Shown here piece after piece: positions 1 to 7,353 of a stretch of DNA of 38,026 bases. Source of the DNA: a virus; the IMG/VR virus record IMGVR_UViG_3300022931_000004, positions 1 to 38,026 of that record. One strand, written 5' to 3'. Under the pieces are notes generated by a model, which was given only the letters and a program-made list of their open reading frames with translations, ran no database searches and had not been told where the DNA came from. Made by a program: the position numbers and the translations under genes. Positions within the stretch are counted from its first letter, which is position 1. Each line of letters opens with the position of its first letter.

Positions 1-81
1 GAGGGTTAGCCCTAGACTCGCATACTAGTTACGAGAAGGATTTTCCAACCCCCTTGCCTTTTTAACTTTTGAGGAGATTAA
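1..81 (+). other. Leader region with two small hairpins upstream of the first gene
   Basis: No gene is visible here. Two short inverted repeats stand at the window edge: AGGG-TTAG-CCCT (2-13), and CTCG (17-20) with CGAG (32-35). A pyrimidine-rich stretch follows. A Shine-Dalgarno-like GAGGAG precedes the ATG at 82. It may be the end of another structured intergenic region like those at 3709-3964, 14811-15129 and 19690-19993, but the upstream part is outside the window. The stems are short, so this is weak. Confidence 0.3.
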
Positions 82-621
82 ATGGCTATTGAAGAATGCA
101 GAATATATAAACCGAATAAAGACGGAATATTAACAAAGCGTAAAACAATATCTGCTAAACAGTGCCAGGAGAAGTTCTGGGAAGAAGGACCCGGGTTCGA
201 TAAGCTCATGCAGACAACAAAACAACGTGATACTTTCATAAAGCATGAGACTCAAAATTACGTATGTGAGACATGTAATCAAGAGTTTAAGGCTATTGCC
301 GAAAGAGAGTATTGCCATAATCCATGTACGGATCCTAAGGACATTACTACCCGTCCAGATCTTGAATTAAGTACCCGGAAATGCGAAGTATGTAAGAAAG
401 ACTTCGAACCTACCACCCGGCGACATATCTATTGCAACGATCCGTGTGTAAGTCAAAATAAGAAAAGAGCTTCTAATTTAGTAAAATATCCTAAATGCAA
501 GCAATGTAAAAAGACATTTAGAGCTCCAGATGGTAAGCAGAAATACTGTTGGAACCCGTGTACTCGGTATACGGCTTATAAACTTAAACGTCCAAAAGCC
601 AATGATAAATTACCAACTTGA
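82..621 (+). CDS. Triple zinc-finger protein, function unknown
   Basis: This 179-residue protein carries three copies of one cysteine module, C-x2-C-x(12-13)-C-x3-C. The cysteines are at about 62/65/78/82, 101/104/118/122 and 139/142/156/160. Each module ends in a YC-x-(N/D)-PC motif, and each could bind one Zn2+ in a treble-clef-like knuckle. The first 60 residues are charged and have no recognised motif. The tail is basic, which would fit nucleic-acid or ribosome binding, but that is inference. The start is supported by GAGGAG about 6 nt upstream. A small gene at 18780 ends in a similar CNPLC motif. The specific role is unknown. Confidence 0.85.
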   Translation: MAIEECRIYKPNKDGILTKRKTISAKQCQEKFWEEGPGFDKLMQTTKQRDTFIKHETQNYVCETCNQEFKAIAEREYCHNPCTDPKDITTRPDLELSTRKCEVCKKDFEPTTRRHIYCNDPCVSQNKKRASNLVKYPKCKQCKKTFRAPDGKQKYCWNPCTRYTAYKLKRPKANDKLPT

Positions 622-735
622 ACAAACATTATGGCAAGCCAGGGCATTTTATCTAAAAGTAATATGCTCACCAATCGATATCTGTTATAAAGATAAAGCT
701 ATGAAAATACTTGATATTATGGGAGGTTTCTAGTC

Positions 736-846
736 ATGGAAAGACAATTAAAATTAGCAGGATGGTCACTCTTATTGTTATTTACTGTGTTTCTTATGGG
801 ACATGTATTGGTAGCAGGTATTCGATATGCCCTGGTATTGCCATGA
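736..846 (+). CDS. Small single-pass membrane protein (36 aa)
   Basis: This short ORF begins with ATG at 736, preceded by GGGAGG at good spacing (721-726). The product has a short basic N-terminus (MERQLK) followed by about 20 hydrophobic residues (LLLLFTVFLMGHVLVAG). That predicts one transmembrane helix with the N-terminus in the cytoplasm. Its TGA stop overlaps the ATG of the next gene in an ATGA arrangement (843-846), which suggests translational coupling. I do not recognise a family. Possible roles, such as inner-membrane takeover or superinfection functions, would be guesses. Confidence 0.6.
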   Translation: MERQLKLAGWSLLLLFTVFLMGHVLVAGIRYALVLP

Positions 847-1028
847 AATTAGTGAAGAAACCAGCTAATACTCGTGGTGATTGCAGAGGTTGTGTCTGTT
901 ATCACCCTGAAAAGCCTAGGCATGTATTTGGTATGGGAACGAATAGACGATGGTGCAGTAATGGCAGTTTCCATGCCCCGGAAGAATGTTATGAAGAACA
1001 GATTATCTACGTAGAAACACCTTCTTAA
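843..1028 (+). CDS. Small cysteine-rich protein, unknown
   Basis: The 61-residue product starts at the ATG inside the ATGA overlap with the preceding membrane-protein gene. The frame is open further upstream (from 711), but that part overlaps the membrane-protein gene and has no start with a better ribosome site. Cysteines form the pattern C-x2-C-x-C near residue 14, with two more near 38 and 49, so a single metal site is possible. It is not recognised. A weak hairpin (CCGC-TTTCA-GCGG) follows the stop codon. Confidence 0.6.
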   Translation: MKLVKKPANTRGDCRGCVCYHPEKPRHVFGMGTNRRWCSNGSFHAPEECYEEQIIYVETPS

Positions 1029-1077
1029 ACCCGCTTTCAGCGGAATTGGTACCCCAACCCCATTCAGAAGGAGAAGT

Positions 1078-1365
1078 ATGCCTATGGCTATTCCTGCAGT
1101 TAATTTAAGCGATAATCAGCTAAATCGTATATTTGGTCAGCCTAATATTATGACTCGAGATACCTGGAAACGAGTTCAAATGGGACGACTGGTATACGAA
1201 ATATCATATGGAAAAGGATTAACTGGAAAAGGGTTATGGGGAGTTACGATCAGAGATCATGCAGGTAATGATGATCCAGATCATTCCAGCCAAGCATTTC
1301 ATTCAGAAGATGAAGCAGAGCAGTATATTAAAACAGTGCGTACAGCACTATTATTAGAACCCTAA
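1078..1365 (+). CDS. Hypothetical protein (95 aa)
   Basis: A strong Shine-Dalgarno (AGAAGGAG, about 4 nt before ATG) supports the start. The product is a soluble 95-residue protein. It has a central basic segment (TRDTWKRVQMGR), a glycine-rich turn, an acidic stretch and a C-terminal helix (SEDEAEQYIKTVRTALL). No family was recognised. It lies in an evenly spaced gene series that leads into the RNA polymerase, so it is probably co-transcribed with it. Confidence 0.75.
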   Translation: MPMAIPAVNLSDNQLNRIFGQPNIMTRDTWKRVQMGRLVYEISYGKGLTGKGLWGVTIRDHAGNDDPDHSSQAFHSEDEAEQYIKTVRTALLLEP

Positions 1366-1382
1366 TCATAAGGAATTTACCG

Positions 1383-1940
1383 ATGAATAAAATCCAAATT
1401 AAAAAGATGATAGCAAAACAGGTTAAAGTTATTGATAAAGCAGGAAAAGATATGGCAATTAGCCGTTGGGAACGTGCTAGAGCATTTGCACAGATTCATA
1501 GCATGATTATCTGGCCAAAATCTCCGTATGTAACTTTTCGAGATTTTGTTCTGGCAGAATTTCCTGATTTACTTCCAGGCAATGTATTGCTGTGGGTATC
1601 AAATTATAATCAACTATCTAAATGGTACAAATGGACTGAGATTCAAACAATAGCTAAATCTCTTAGTTATAGTCGAACAGTAATGGCCCAACAGCGTTGG
1701 GGAACTAAGAAAAAGACATCAGTTACAAACTTTATCAAGATTGCTAAGTCTATAAATACTTACAAATCTAGGCCTGTTATCGTATCCAATCCTAATAGAA
1801 TTAGTTTAATTCTACCTGCTTTGTATGTAGATAAATTTGAAACTTTGTTAGTAGCTCATGGGTATATGGTTCCCAAAGACAGAACTGCTCCAAAGCACGG
1901 CATTAGTGATGCAATGGTAAAATATTTAGATACTATTTAA
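1383..1940 (+). CDS. Hypothetical protein upstream of RNA polymerase (185 aa)
   Basis: A soluble, basic protein with many Trp, Tyr and Lys residues and no recognised domain. The first half looks helical and the second half contains a basic linker (WGTKKKTSVTN). AAGGAA about 8 nt upstream supports the start. The RNA polymerase gene follows after 28 nt, so the two are likely one transcription unit. A role as an accessory transcription factor is possible only by position. Confidence 0.75.
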   Translation: MNKIQIKKMIAKQVKVIDKAGKDMAISRWERARAFAQIHSMIIWPKSPYVTFRDFVLAEFPDLLPGNVLLWVSNYNQLSKWYKWTEIQTIAKSLSYSRTVMAQQRWGTKKKTSVTNFIKIAKSINTYKSRPVIVSNPNRISLILPALYVDKFETLLVAHGYMVPKDRTAPKHGISDAMVKYLDTI

Positions 1941-1968
1941 TCAATTTACATTAAGAAGGAGCTCCTTA

Positions 1969-3711
1969 ATGACCGAATCTATTGATCAATACGCGTTAGA
2001 AACAACCTGGTCGACCAGAATTACCGATACAATAATACTTGAAGCTATTCGGGGACATATCCCATTGGATATGGAACTGAATATTCTTCAGGGGCTTGCT
2101 GATTTGAATAGAGGCAAGATGGCTAATAAAGATCTGTTTATTAAGTTCTTTTCTCTGATTCTTAGAGATAAAATTGGTAAACCTATCCAGGCAATTGCTA
2201 CTCAGCTTGGCCGTATGGCTGGTATTCAAGACTCTGCTGAAGCATTTGAATGGGGTATTTTACTGGTAAAGAGTTGTAAAGAGTCGGGCTTATATACCCT
2301 TAAACATATTGAAAATGAATGGTATGTATGCCCGAACTTTACTCTCGATAAACAAACCCAGCAAAAGTTAGCTAAGTTACAGTATCTGCCTCCCATGAAA
2401 GTAAAACCGTTAAATTGGACAGATAATCATAACGGTGGATGGTTATGGGAAACAAAGCACCTGATATTAGGTAGCAGATTTACCAAGCATAATAAACCTT
2501 TAGCTTATGATGTTATTAATAAGCTTCAATCGATTCCTTGGGAGATAGATGCTGATACATATCTCCTGGAGAAGGAAACTAATCATAATCTCAATAAGAG
2601 AAAATTCTTACGAGTTATTAACGAGTATATTGGTCAGCCATTTCATTTTGTATGGAGATATGATTCCCGGGGAAGAAGCTATTCATCCGGGTATGATCTA
2701 AATCTTCAAACAAATGAGTATGGCAAAGCTCTTATCTCATTGCATAATAAGGAGATGATTACCAATATACCCAATCTGTATATTGCTATTGCAAACCATG
2801 CCGGCCAGGATAAGCTTACCTGGAAGGAACGTATAAATTGGACAGCAAGTCAACCGGATGTTGATAAGATTCCTTGGGAAGAGCCTATCTTAGGCAGAAA
2901 GGCTGTTAGAGCGCTCAAAGATAGCACTGAAGGCAAACCTTCAGGGTATGTAATGAGTCTCGATGCGACAGCCTCAGGCCTTCAGATTATGGCTGCTCTA
3001 TCCGGGTGTAAGAAAACAGCTAAATTGGTCAATATGACTGATCCTACCACCAGATACGATGTATATGGTGAAATAGCTAATTTAATGAATGCTAATATAA
3101 ACAAGCCTGTACCTAGGAAAATCATTAAATATGCTGGGATGACTCATTACTATAACTCCAAAGCTACGCCTAAAGCCTTGCTCACAGAGCAAGAATTACA
3201 TGTATTTTATCAAGTAATTAAAGGCTTATTGCCAGGCGCCGAAGATGTTATGGATACGATCAATGCATGTTGGAACCCTGAAGCTGATCATCATACGTGG
3301 ACAATGCCCGATGGCCATACAGTATACGTACCAGTGGTTGAAGGTCTTAACGCTGTATATAGAGATCCTGAACTAGGAGAAATACCTCTCAGGTATTACC
3401 ATCAAACCTGTTCTGATAACTTTAGATCTTTACCGGCTAATGTTATTCATTCGATCGATGGTTATATAGCCCGGGAAATGGTTCGGTTATGTAACTTTCA
3501 ATTGAGTCATGTACATGATTGCTTTGTCTTTAGCCCAGATCACTTAAATGACGTAGTTAATACGTATAAGCTGATCATGGCTGATATTGCTTCAGGGGAT
3601 CTGCTTGCTGATATCCTGGGTCAAATTAGTAATAATCCTACTCTTAAGTTAAGCAAACATAGCAATGACTTAGATCAGGATATTCTTAAAAGCAGTTATA
3701 TGCTTTCTTAA
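1969..3711 (+). CDS. Compact single-subunit DNA-directed RNA polymerase (N4 RNAPII-like, one chain)
   Basis: This enzyme should synthesise phage middle mRNA from phage promoters. The T7-family motifs are all present. DSRGR (232-236) is the DxxGR element. Motif A has SLDATASG with catalytic D332. Motif B runs from R383 through K387 to Y395, matching T7 R627-K631-Y639. Motif C is VHDCF with D517, matching T7 D812. At 580 residues it is about 300 shorter than T7 RNAP, with roughly 190 residues missing before DxxGR. Most of the T7 N-terminal promoter-binding and RNA-sensing domain is therefore absent. N4 splits this enzyme into two polypeptides (gp15 and gp16), whereas here it is one continuous chain. 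AAGGAG precedes the ATG. A structured RNA and a terminator follow directly. Confidence 0.93.
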   Translation: MTESIDQYALETTWSTRITDTIILEAIRGHIPLDMELNILQGLADLNRGKMANKDLFIKFFSLILRDKIGKPIQAIATQLGRMAGIQDSAEAFEWGILLVKSCKESGLYTLKHIENEWYVCPNFTLDKQTQQKLAKLQYLPPMKVKPLNWTDNHNGGWLWETKHLILGSRFTKHNKPLAYDVINKLQSIPWEIDADTYLLEKETNHNLNKRKFLRVINEYIGQPFHFVWRYDSRGRSYSSGYDLNLQTNEYGKALISLHNKEMITNIPNLYIAIANHAGQDKLTWKERINWTASQPDVDKIPWEEPILGRKAVRALKDSTEGKPSGYVMSLDATASGLQIMAALSGCKKTAKLVNMTDPTTRYDVYGEIANLMNANINKPVPRKIIKYAGMTHYYNSKATPKALLTEQELHVFYQVIKGLLPGAEDVMDTINACWNPEADHHTWTMPDGHTVYVPVVEGLNAVYRDPELGEIPLRYYHQTCSDNFRSLPANVIHSIDGYIAREMVRLCNFQLSHVHDCFVFSPDHLNDVVNTYKLIMADIASGDLLADILGQISNNPTLKLSKHSNDLDQDILKSSYMLS

Positions 3712-3820
3712 AGACTTGCCCTTGTTAGGACGGTACTTCATCACTACCAACTTACCACTGACAGAGCTCATAGCAGAATTGCTAGAGACGGCCTACATGT
3801 GGATTTGCAACAGGTCTTTA
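3709..3820 (+). ncRNA. Putative structured RNA after the RNA polymerase gene
   Basis: A 10-bp helix with one G-U pair closes this 112-nt stretch (TAAAGACTTG at 3709-3718 with CAGGTCTTTA at 3811-3820). Its 5' strand includes the polymerase stop codon. Inside is a perfect hairpin, TAGCA-GAAT-TGCTA (3771-3784), and other weaker pairings. There is no ORF with a ribosome site. A strong terminator begins 2 nt later, so the arrangement is that of a small RNA cut from, or stabilising, the 3' end of the polymerase mRNA. No known RNA family was recognised. Confidence 0.5.
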
Positions 3821-3821
3821 G

Positions 3822-3855
3822 AATAGACTCCCTTCGGGGAGTCTATTTTTTTTTT
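3822..3855 (+). terminator. Strong intrinsic terminator with UUCG loop
   Basis: A perfect 11-bp stem (3822-3832 with 3837-3847) carries a stable TTCG tetraloop. It is followed by an uninterrupted run of ten T (3846-3855). This is a textbook Rho-independent terminator. It ends the transcription unit containing the compact RNA polymerase and separates the RNA-like elements on either side. Confidence 0.92.
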
Positions 3856-3964
3856 GTTAAGAGCTGGCCTTAATAGTAAGGCTGTTAACAGGAGACTTAA
3901 CGTTATCTCCTCTGTGGCAGCTGAGCCAAGTAAGCATTTATTAAGGAGCGCACCAGCTCTTAAC
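3856..3964 (+). ncRNA. Putative multi-arm structured RNA closed by a 12-bp helix
   Basis: Twelve bases (GTTAAGAGCTGG, 3856-3867) are perfectly complementary to CCAGCTCTTAAC (3953-3964), closing a 109-nt element. Inside are CCTTA-ATAG-TAAGG (3868-3881), CTG-TTAA-CAG (3882-3891), GGAGA/TCTCC around a 10-nt loop (3891-3910) and TGGC-AGCTGA-GCCA (3915-3928). The result would be a multi-way junction. It starts immediately after the terminator T-run, has no ORF, and ends 65 nt before the next gene. It could be a free RNA, a 5' leader structure or a replication-related fold. No known family was recognised. Confidence 0.5.
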
Positions 3965-4029
3965 ATCTTTCATACTTAAGATTACGATATTGAAAGGACT
4001 AGAGTACACAAATACACAGGAGAATCCCA

Positions 4030-4221
4030 ATGTCGGTTTTTGCAGTTAAATCTTGCACATTAAAAGCTTGTCTTAATTGGAGAATATACGATAAATGCGT
4101 TAAAGACGGTGTCTCAATTAAGCCACAAATTAAATATATAGCTAATATGCACGATAGCTCAGTGTGTGAAGTACGGCGTCAAATTAATCAATTTAGACTC
4201 GAACGAGTATTGGAGAAATAG
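4030..4221 (+). CDS. Small putative helix-turn-helix protein
   Basis: A 63-residue basic protein whose C-terminal half (about residues 31-58: IKYIANMHDSSVCEVRRQIN...) reads like a helix-turn-helix DNA-binding unit. CAGGAG 8 nt upstream supports the start. It is the first gene after the terminator and structured RNA, so it could be a regulator of the following block. That role is inference from the fold-like pattern and position only. Confidence 0.6.
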   Translation: MSVFAVKSCTLKACLNWRIYDKCVKDGVSIKPQIKYIANMHDSSVCEVRRQINQFRLERVLEK

Positions 4222-4224
4222 CAC

Positions 4225-4839
4225 ATGGCACGATTATCCTGGTATGAATTAAAGGGAATAAAGGAAAAAATATTGGAAGATTTATACGGAGCATTAGAAG
4301 AGAAATTAATGACCAGGCGAATTGAAATAGCTAAGAAAAACAGAGAATACGTAATGGCACCTCTTCAGCAATTCATTGATCAAATACCTGAAAATTTATT
4401 TAGTGTAAATACCTGTTATCAGGTATTTATCAAATATAAGCCAGCAATTAATGATCATACTAAATACGCTTTACAAGAAATTTGGGAATATAAACAAACT
4501 AAAAATGTAATTAATCCTGATCCAATTTTTCTTGGAAATCTTAAGCATGCAAAATCCAATTTAGATCGAAGATTGCAAGATTCCGCAGCTGAATTATGTG
4601 AAGAAATTATCGCCCTAAATACAGAAAAGGGCAAAATGAAAAATTTTCTGGACACAACTACTGATACTTATTCTGGATCACTTCAATTAAAAAAGGTTTG
4701 GCCAGAGTCTTTACATAAATATTTTCCACCTGAACCTGTTAAAAGTTCTAAAAAGAAAACTAAAACTAAAATAATAAGTCCTCCGGAACCAGATTTTCTT
4801 AAAAACCGATTAACAACCAATCTACTCGAAGGAAACTAA
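4225..4839 (+). CDS. Hypothetical protein preceding the MoxR ATPase (204 aa)
   Basis: The gene follows the small gene at 4030 after 3 nt and ends 1 nt before the MoxR ATPase start, so all three are tightly coupled. The N-terminal 70 residues are strongly helical and charged. The C-terminus has a lysine-rich linker (KSSKKKTKTKI) and then a proline-containing tail. It was not recognised. By position it may be a partner or substrate adaptor of the AAA+ ATPase. Confidence 0.75.
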   Translation: MARLSWYELKGIKEKILEDLYGALEEKLMTRRIEIAKKNREYVMAPLQQFIDQIPENLFSVNTCYQVFIKYKPAINDHTKYALQEIWEYKQTKNVINPDPIFLGNLKHAKSNLDRRLQDSAAELCEEIIALNTEKGKMKNFLDTTTDTYSGSLQLKKVWPESLHKYFPPEPVKSSKKKTKTKIISPPEPDFLKNRLTTNLLEGN

Positions 4840-4840
4840 A

Positions 4841-5887
4841 ATGTATGAAGTAAATACCGTGCAATTACGTGAATGCTTAATTGAAGATCTCAAAGCAGGC
4901 CTTACCCCGATGGTAGCATCCAGTCCGGGTATGGGTAAATCAGATATTATCCGAGATGTAGCTAAACAGTTTAAACTCTTACTTATTGATATTCGTGTAT
5001 CTCAATGTGAGCCAGTGGATATGCAAGGTTATCCTGGAGTCATAGACGGAAGGATGACCTTTCATATCCCCGAATACTTTCCTATTGTGGGAGATGAATT
5101 ACCACTGACAAACAATCCAGAAGATCCTACAGAGCGATACGAAGGATGGTTAATATTTCTTGATGAACTTAATTCAGGAAATAAACAAACCGAAGCTGCA
5201 TCATATAAATTAATTTTGGATAGAGAAGTATATAAACATAAATTACATCCAAAATGTCTAATTGCTGCAGCCGGTAATTTAATCACAGATAGAGCTATCG
5301 TAAATACTCAAAGCACCGCTACTACCTCACGATTAATTAATTATAGATTGCAAATTGATCATAGAGCATGGATCGATTGGGCAAATGCCAATAACCTTGA
5401 TCATCGTATTATCTCTTTCATTAAATTTAAACCAGATATTCTGCATAAATTTGATCCAAATACCCAGGAGCTTACTTTTCCATGTCCTCGTACATGGGAA
5501 TTTGCTTCTAAAATTATTACTAATAAAACCACATTAGGGGAAATTACTAAAATCAGATTAGCCGGCACAGTTGGAGCAGGAGCTGCATCTGAACTAGCAG
5601 TCTATTCTGATATTTATAAAAGCTTACCTACGATCGAAGAAATACTTAAAGATCCTAGATCAGGATGGAAAGTTCCTACAGAACCTAGTGAGCAATATGC
5701 TGTGACTACGATGCTATCTCACAATACTACTGTAGAAAGTATAGATAAAATTATCATAGCTATTGAACGATTGCCTATCGATTTCCAGGTAATTACTTTT
5801 AAAGATATTTATAAGAGAACTCCTGAATTACAGAAACATCCTTCTATTGTTAATTGGATTTCAAGAAATGCAAGCATTATGTTCTGA
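4841..5887 (+). CDS. MoxR-type AAA+ ATPase
   Basis: This AAA+ ATPase is expected to use ATP to remodel protein partners. Walker A is SSPGMGKS (27-34, K33). Walker B is LIFLDELN (D108, E109). A sensor-1-like segment (IAAAGNL) follows, and an arginine-containing segment (STATTSRLINYRL) lies near 160. The 348-residue length fits MoxR proteins. MoxR ATPases commonly pair with VWA-domain proteins, and one lies downstream at 7354. N4-like phages carry the same pair (recalled as gp24 and gp25). The exact substrate is unknown. GAAGGA precedes the ATG. The stop overlaps the next ATG by one base. Confidence 0.88.
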   Translation: MYEVNTVQLRECLIEDLKAGLTPMVASSPGMGKSDIIRDVAKQFKLLLIDIRVSQCEPVDMQGYPGVIDGRMTFHIPEYFPIVGDELPLTNNPEDPTERYEGWLIFLDELNSGNKQTEAASYKLILDREVYKHKLHPKCLIAAAGNLITDRAIVNTQSTATTSRLINYRLQIDHRAWIDWANANNLDHRIISFIKFKPDILHKFDPNTQELTFPCPRTWEFASKIITNKTTLGEITKIRLAGTVGAGAASELAVYSDIYKSLPTIEEILKDPRSGWKVPTEPSEQYAVTTMLSHNTTVESIDKIIIAIERLPIDFQVITFKDIYKRTPELQKHPSIVNWISRNASIMF

Positions 5888-6051
5888 TGAGATATCGTAT
5901 TGAGCACTATAACCAGTATCAACGAGATCAATTTTTTCTAGATTATGAAGTTGAAAAAAATTGCTGGAAAAATATTGGAGTTTACTCAACATACGAAAAA
6001 GCTTTACAAGCTAAAGTTAAACATTTTTTAGAGGGTAATTATGCCAGTTAA
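5887..6051 (+). CDS. Small hypothetical protein (54 aa)
   Basis: The ATG at 5887 overlaps the TGA stop of the MoxR gene (TGATG), suggesting translation by re-initiation, since no good ribosome site is visible. The frame is open upstream to 5854, but that part lies inside the MoxR gene. The product is aromatic- and charge-rich (MRYRIEHYNQYQRDQFFLDYE...). It ends inside the first codons of the ligase gene. No family was recognised. Confidence 0.55.
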   Translation: MRYRIEHYNQYQRDQFFLDYEVEKNCWKNIGVYSTYEKALQAKVKHFLEGNYAS

Positions 6052-6931
6052 ACCTATGCTAGCTGCTAAAGCTACAGATATACAGATTAAAGATTTAATA
6101 GATAAATTCGGTCACATGATTGCCTCTCCTAAACTAGACGGCATCCGTTGTTTAATTCAAAATGGAATAGCTCTATCTAGGTCTCTTAAATTAATTCAAA
6201 ATCAGCACATTAAGATTCTATTAGCTAAAGAAGAATTTAATGGATTAGATGGAGAATTAATTGTGGGCAGTCCTACTGCTCATGATGTGTATAACCAAAC
6301 AGTTAGTGCTGTTATGCGATCATCCGGAATACCTAATTTCACATTCTATGTATTTGATCATTGTCTAAATGCAAATGCGTATATAGATAGATTTAATTTA
6401 TTAAAAGAATTTCCCTTACCTGAAAATATTCAAATTCTTCAATCTCAAATTATTACTAATATGAATGAGATGCAAGCGTATGAAGAATCTTGTTTACTGC
6501 AAGGATATGAAGGAATTATTCTCCGAGATCCAGGTGCTGAATATAAATACGGTAGATCCACAGCTAAGCAAGGACATCTTATTAAAGTAAAACGATTTAC
6601 TGATTCTGAAGCTACTATCGTTGGATTTGAAGAGCGTATGCACAATGCCAATGAAGCTAAAACAAATGAATTAGGCAGAACTCAACGTTCATCCCATCAA
6701 GAAAACAAAGTTCCTACAGGAACATTAGGAGCTTTAATTTGTCGAGATACAGAAACCGGTTTTGTATTTAACGTTGGTACAGGATTCTCAGATTTATTAC
6801 GTCAAGATATATGGGATGGTCGTAAGCAAGAAATGGGCAGATTAATTAAATATAAATATTTTCATATTGGGGTAAAAGAATTACCTCGACATCCCGTATT
6901 CATAGGATTTCGAGACCCATCTGATATATAG
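6041..6931 (+). CDS. ATP-dependent DNA ligase
   Basis: This enzyme seals nicks in duplex DNA via a lysyl-AMP intermediate. The nucleotidyltransferase motifs occur in order. KLDGIR has nucleophile K31. LDGELIV is the motif III region. YVFDHC and EGIILRDP (motif IV) follow, then LIKVKRF (motif V). A C-terminal OB-fold region includes VPTGTLGALICRD. The N-terminal KPMLAAK is typical of small phage ligases. At 296 residues it has the two-domain minimal form. GAGGG before the ATG supports the start inside the previous gene. It probably joins Okazaki fragments and repairs nicks during phage replication. Confidence 0.92.
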   Translation: MPVKPMLAAKATDIQIKDLIDKFGHMIASPKLDGIRCLIQNGIALSRSLKLIQNQHIKILLAKEEFNGLDGELIVGSPTAHDVYNQTVSAVMRSSGIPNFTFYVFDHCLNANAYIDRFNLLKEFPLPENIQILQSQIITNMNEMQAYEESCLLQGYEGIILRDPGAEYKYGRSTAKQGHLIKVKRFTDSEATIVGFEERMHNANEAKTNELGRTQRSSHQENKVPTGTLGALICRDTETGFVFNVGTGFSDLLRQDIWDGRKQEMGRLIKYKYFHIGVKELPRHPVFIGFRDPSDI

Positions 6932-6939
6932 GAAATGTT

Positions 6940-7350
6940 ATGAGTCTTAATATTTTTATGTATGCAGAAGAAAAAGTAAATAATGTTTGGACGTTAATAG
7001 GAGAAATGTGTTTTCCTCACGATTCTACTTTATACTGGATGTTATTTTGTTGGCATAAAGAAAATCAATTTACAGGCCCACTTCGACAAGGCATACCATC
7101 CGGTGCTAGTAAAAAAGTGCAAGTAGAACGTGATGAACGTTTTGTAAATACGCATCGTAAACCTTATAAAAAAACATATAGCTATATGTTTGTTATTGAA
7201 TTAAAAATGATAATTGCTGATTTATTATTACAGCAAGATTCTACTAAATTACAGCCATGTCAGAAACACGCTAGAAATATTTTAGAAGCATTTCCTGATA
7301 CGATAGATGAGAATCATCGTATTATTTATTATATGACTGAAGTAGGATAA
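6940..7350 (+). CDS. Hypothetical protein (136 aa)
   Basis: The product begins MSLNIFMYAEE, a beta-strand opening shared by a loosely defined set of small phage proteins of unknown role (recalled, not searched). It is a soluble mixed alpha/beta protein with two cysteines near the middle and end and no catalytic motif I can name. It sits 8 nt after the ligase gene and 3 nt before the VWA gene, so the three are co-translated. Confidence 0.7.
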   Translation: MSLNIFMYAEEKVNNVWTLIGEMCFPHDSTLYWMLFCWHKENQFTGPLRQGIPSGASKKVQVERDERFVNTHRKPYKKTYSYMFVIELKMIIADLLLQQDSTKLQPCQKHARNILEAFPDTIDENHRIIYYMTEVG

Positions 7351-7353
7351 TTT

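Noticed and set aside
622-735. Tiny ORFs starting near 631 and 702
   Set aside because: They encode only 19 and 10 residues, lack convincing ribosome sites and show no pattern.
3965-4029. Promoter upstream of the gene at 4030
   Set aside because: The stretch is AT-rich, but no T7-type consensus, clear sigma70 -35/-10 pair or N4-like small hairpin promoter was convincing.
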